In this document: one piece after another, positions 63,735 to 64,000 of the stretch | Layout of the letters: every line of letters starts with the position of its first letter | Numbering within the stretch: the first letter of the stretch is position 1 | Source: Alcaligenaceae bacterium | GTDB taxonomy: Bacteria > Pseudomonadota > Gammaproteobacteria > Burkholderiales > Burkholderiaceae_B | Assembly: GCA_013416405.1 (NCBI GenBank) | Contig: JACCET010000006.1 | Coordinates: 62,001-126,000, forward strand | Length of the DNA: 64,000 nt | Reading direction: 5' to 3' | Program-made: the position numbers and the translations under genes | The notes under the pieces: model-generated | What the model was told of the DNA's origin: nothing | The model's input: the letters and a program-made list of their open reading frames with translations, nothing else | Databases searched by the model: none

Positions 63735-63746
63735 TGCTCTTTAACA
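63735..63746 (+). promoter_or_regulatory. rrn-type boxA antitermination element in the early leader
   Basis: TGCTCTTTAACA is identical to the E. coli rRNA-operon boxA core. It lies about 90 bp downstream of the OL-like operators on the strand expected for rightward early transcription. A GCCCG/CGGGC hairpin (about 63752-63775) follows. Use of NusB/NusE-type antitermination is inferred. Confidence 0.7.
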
Positions 63747-64000
63747 ACCTAGCCCGCCCGACCAGAAACCCGGGCGAAATCAGACCCCCAGCAATGGGGC
63801 CCTGTGGGCCTATGCGTCGCTTTATGCCGCGCCAGGTCAGCCAAGAATCGAAGGAAGGCTTTGGTATTCCATTTGATGACAGCCTGGAGCAGACAGGCAA
63901 AAACAGCCGTTCCAACGAGCGGCCTTCAGCGGACACATTGCGCGCTCAATCCCGAGCACCATTTACATGCGTAGTGTGTCCACCGAAGTTAAAGCACCCA

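Larger units (their letters stand above)
63407..64000. other. Gene-poor early control region at the right edge
   Basis: Apart from the possible short ATT-started frame, this holds the OL-like operators, a likely promoter within them and the boxA leader. A minus-strand frame over 63709-63936 is not supported. The next phage genes (probably recombination and integrase) would lie right of the window. Confidence 0.6.

Noticed and set aside
63735-63746. Start of an rRNA operon
   Set aside because: boxA alone is present; no 16S-like sequence follows and the context is phage.

Overview
The window joins about 31 kb of bacterial chromosome (1 to ~30,990) to about 33 kb of an integrated tailed phage (~31,000 to 64,000, running off the right edge). 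The chromosome looks betaproteobacterial, most likely Alcaligenaceae (order Burkholderiales). This is inferred from high G+C, the gene sets and orders (tig-clpP-clpX-lon, prfB-SDR-lysS, iscRSUA, uvrB next to tyrB, lexA), and TRAP and polyamine-type ABC transporters. No search could be run, so genus is not claimed.

Host layout. A DNA-repair pair (SbcC/YhaN-like ATPase, cut by the left edge, and an SbcD/YhaO-like nuclease) lies on the minus strand. A four-gene polyamine-type ABC transporter and a three-gene DctPQM TRAP transporter follow on the plus strand. Next come a TDT-family anion exporter (minus), prfB with an intact +1 frameshift site, an SDR reductase, and lysS. A two-domain methylglyoxal synthase-like gene and an isc locus (iscR-iscS-iscU-iscA, minus) follow. 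The isc locus has a near-perfect IscR operator but is odd: IscU has Asn in place of the first ligand Cys (residue 37), IscR has a longer loop between its cluster cysteines, and hscB-hscA-fdx do not follow. After that come a low-molecular-weight tyrosine phosphatase, uvrB, tyrB, lexA with its SOS box, and the tig-clpP-clpX-lon proteostasis run. An LpxL/HtrB-type acyltransferase and tRNA-Leu(TAG) close the host part.

Prophage layout. The tRNA-Leu 3' end is the likely attachment site. Two translationally coupled membrane-protein genes of unknown function sit just inside the left end on the plus strand. The late genes are all on the minus strand, so they are expressed from right to left: small terminase, large terminase, HK97-type portal, ClpP-like prohead protease, major capsid, a small accessory protein, three glycan-related genes, head-tail connectors, tail tube, G/T chaperones, a zinc-ribbon membrane moron, tape measure, tail tip and fibres, then lysis (two holin-like proteins, lysozyme, nested Rz/Rz1). 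Upstream of these lie an HNH nuclease, a phage tRNA-Met, a terminator and a Q-like antiterminator, which together resemble the lambda Q/pR'/tR' late switch.

Early and lysogeny regions. A primase-helicase, a winged-helix protein, a CII-like protein and a Cro-like protein are on the minus strand. A CI-like repressor without a self-cleavage domain is on the plus strand. Six operator-like sites (core TTCCC-N6-GGGAA) form two clusters of three about 1.9 kb apart, like lambda OR and OL. Between them, in the position lambda uses for rexAB, is a 299-residue protein with Cys/His pairs and no family I recognise. An exact rrn-type boxA lies in the leader beyond the right-hand cluster. The integrase and remaining early genes are presumably right of the window. 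The best candidates for undescribed biology are the 299-residue gene next to the repressor, the membrane pair at the left end, the glycan gene trio in the head module, and the IscU Cys37Asn change.
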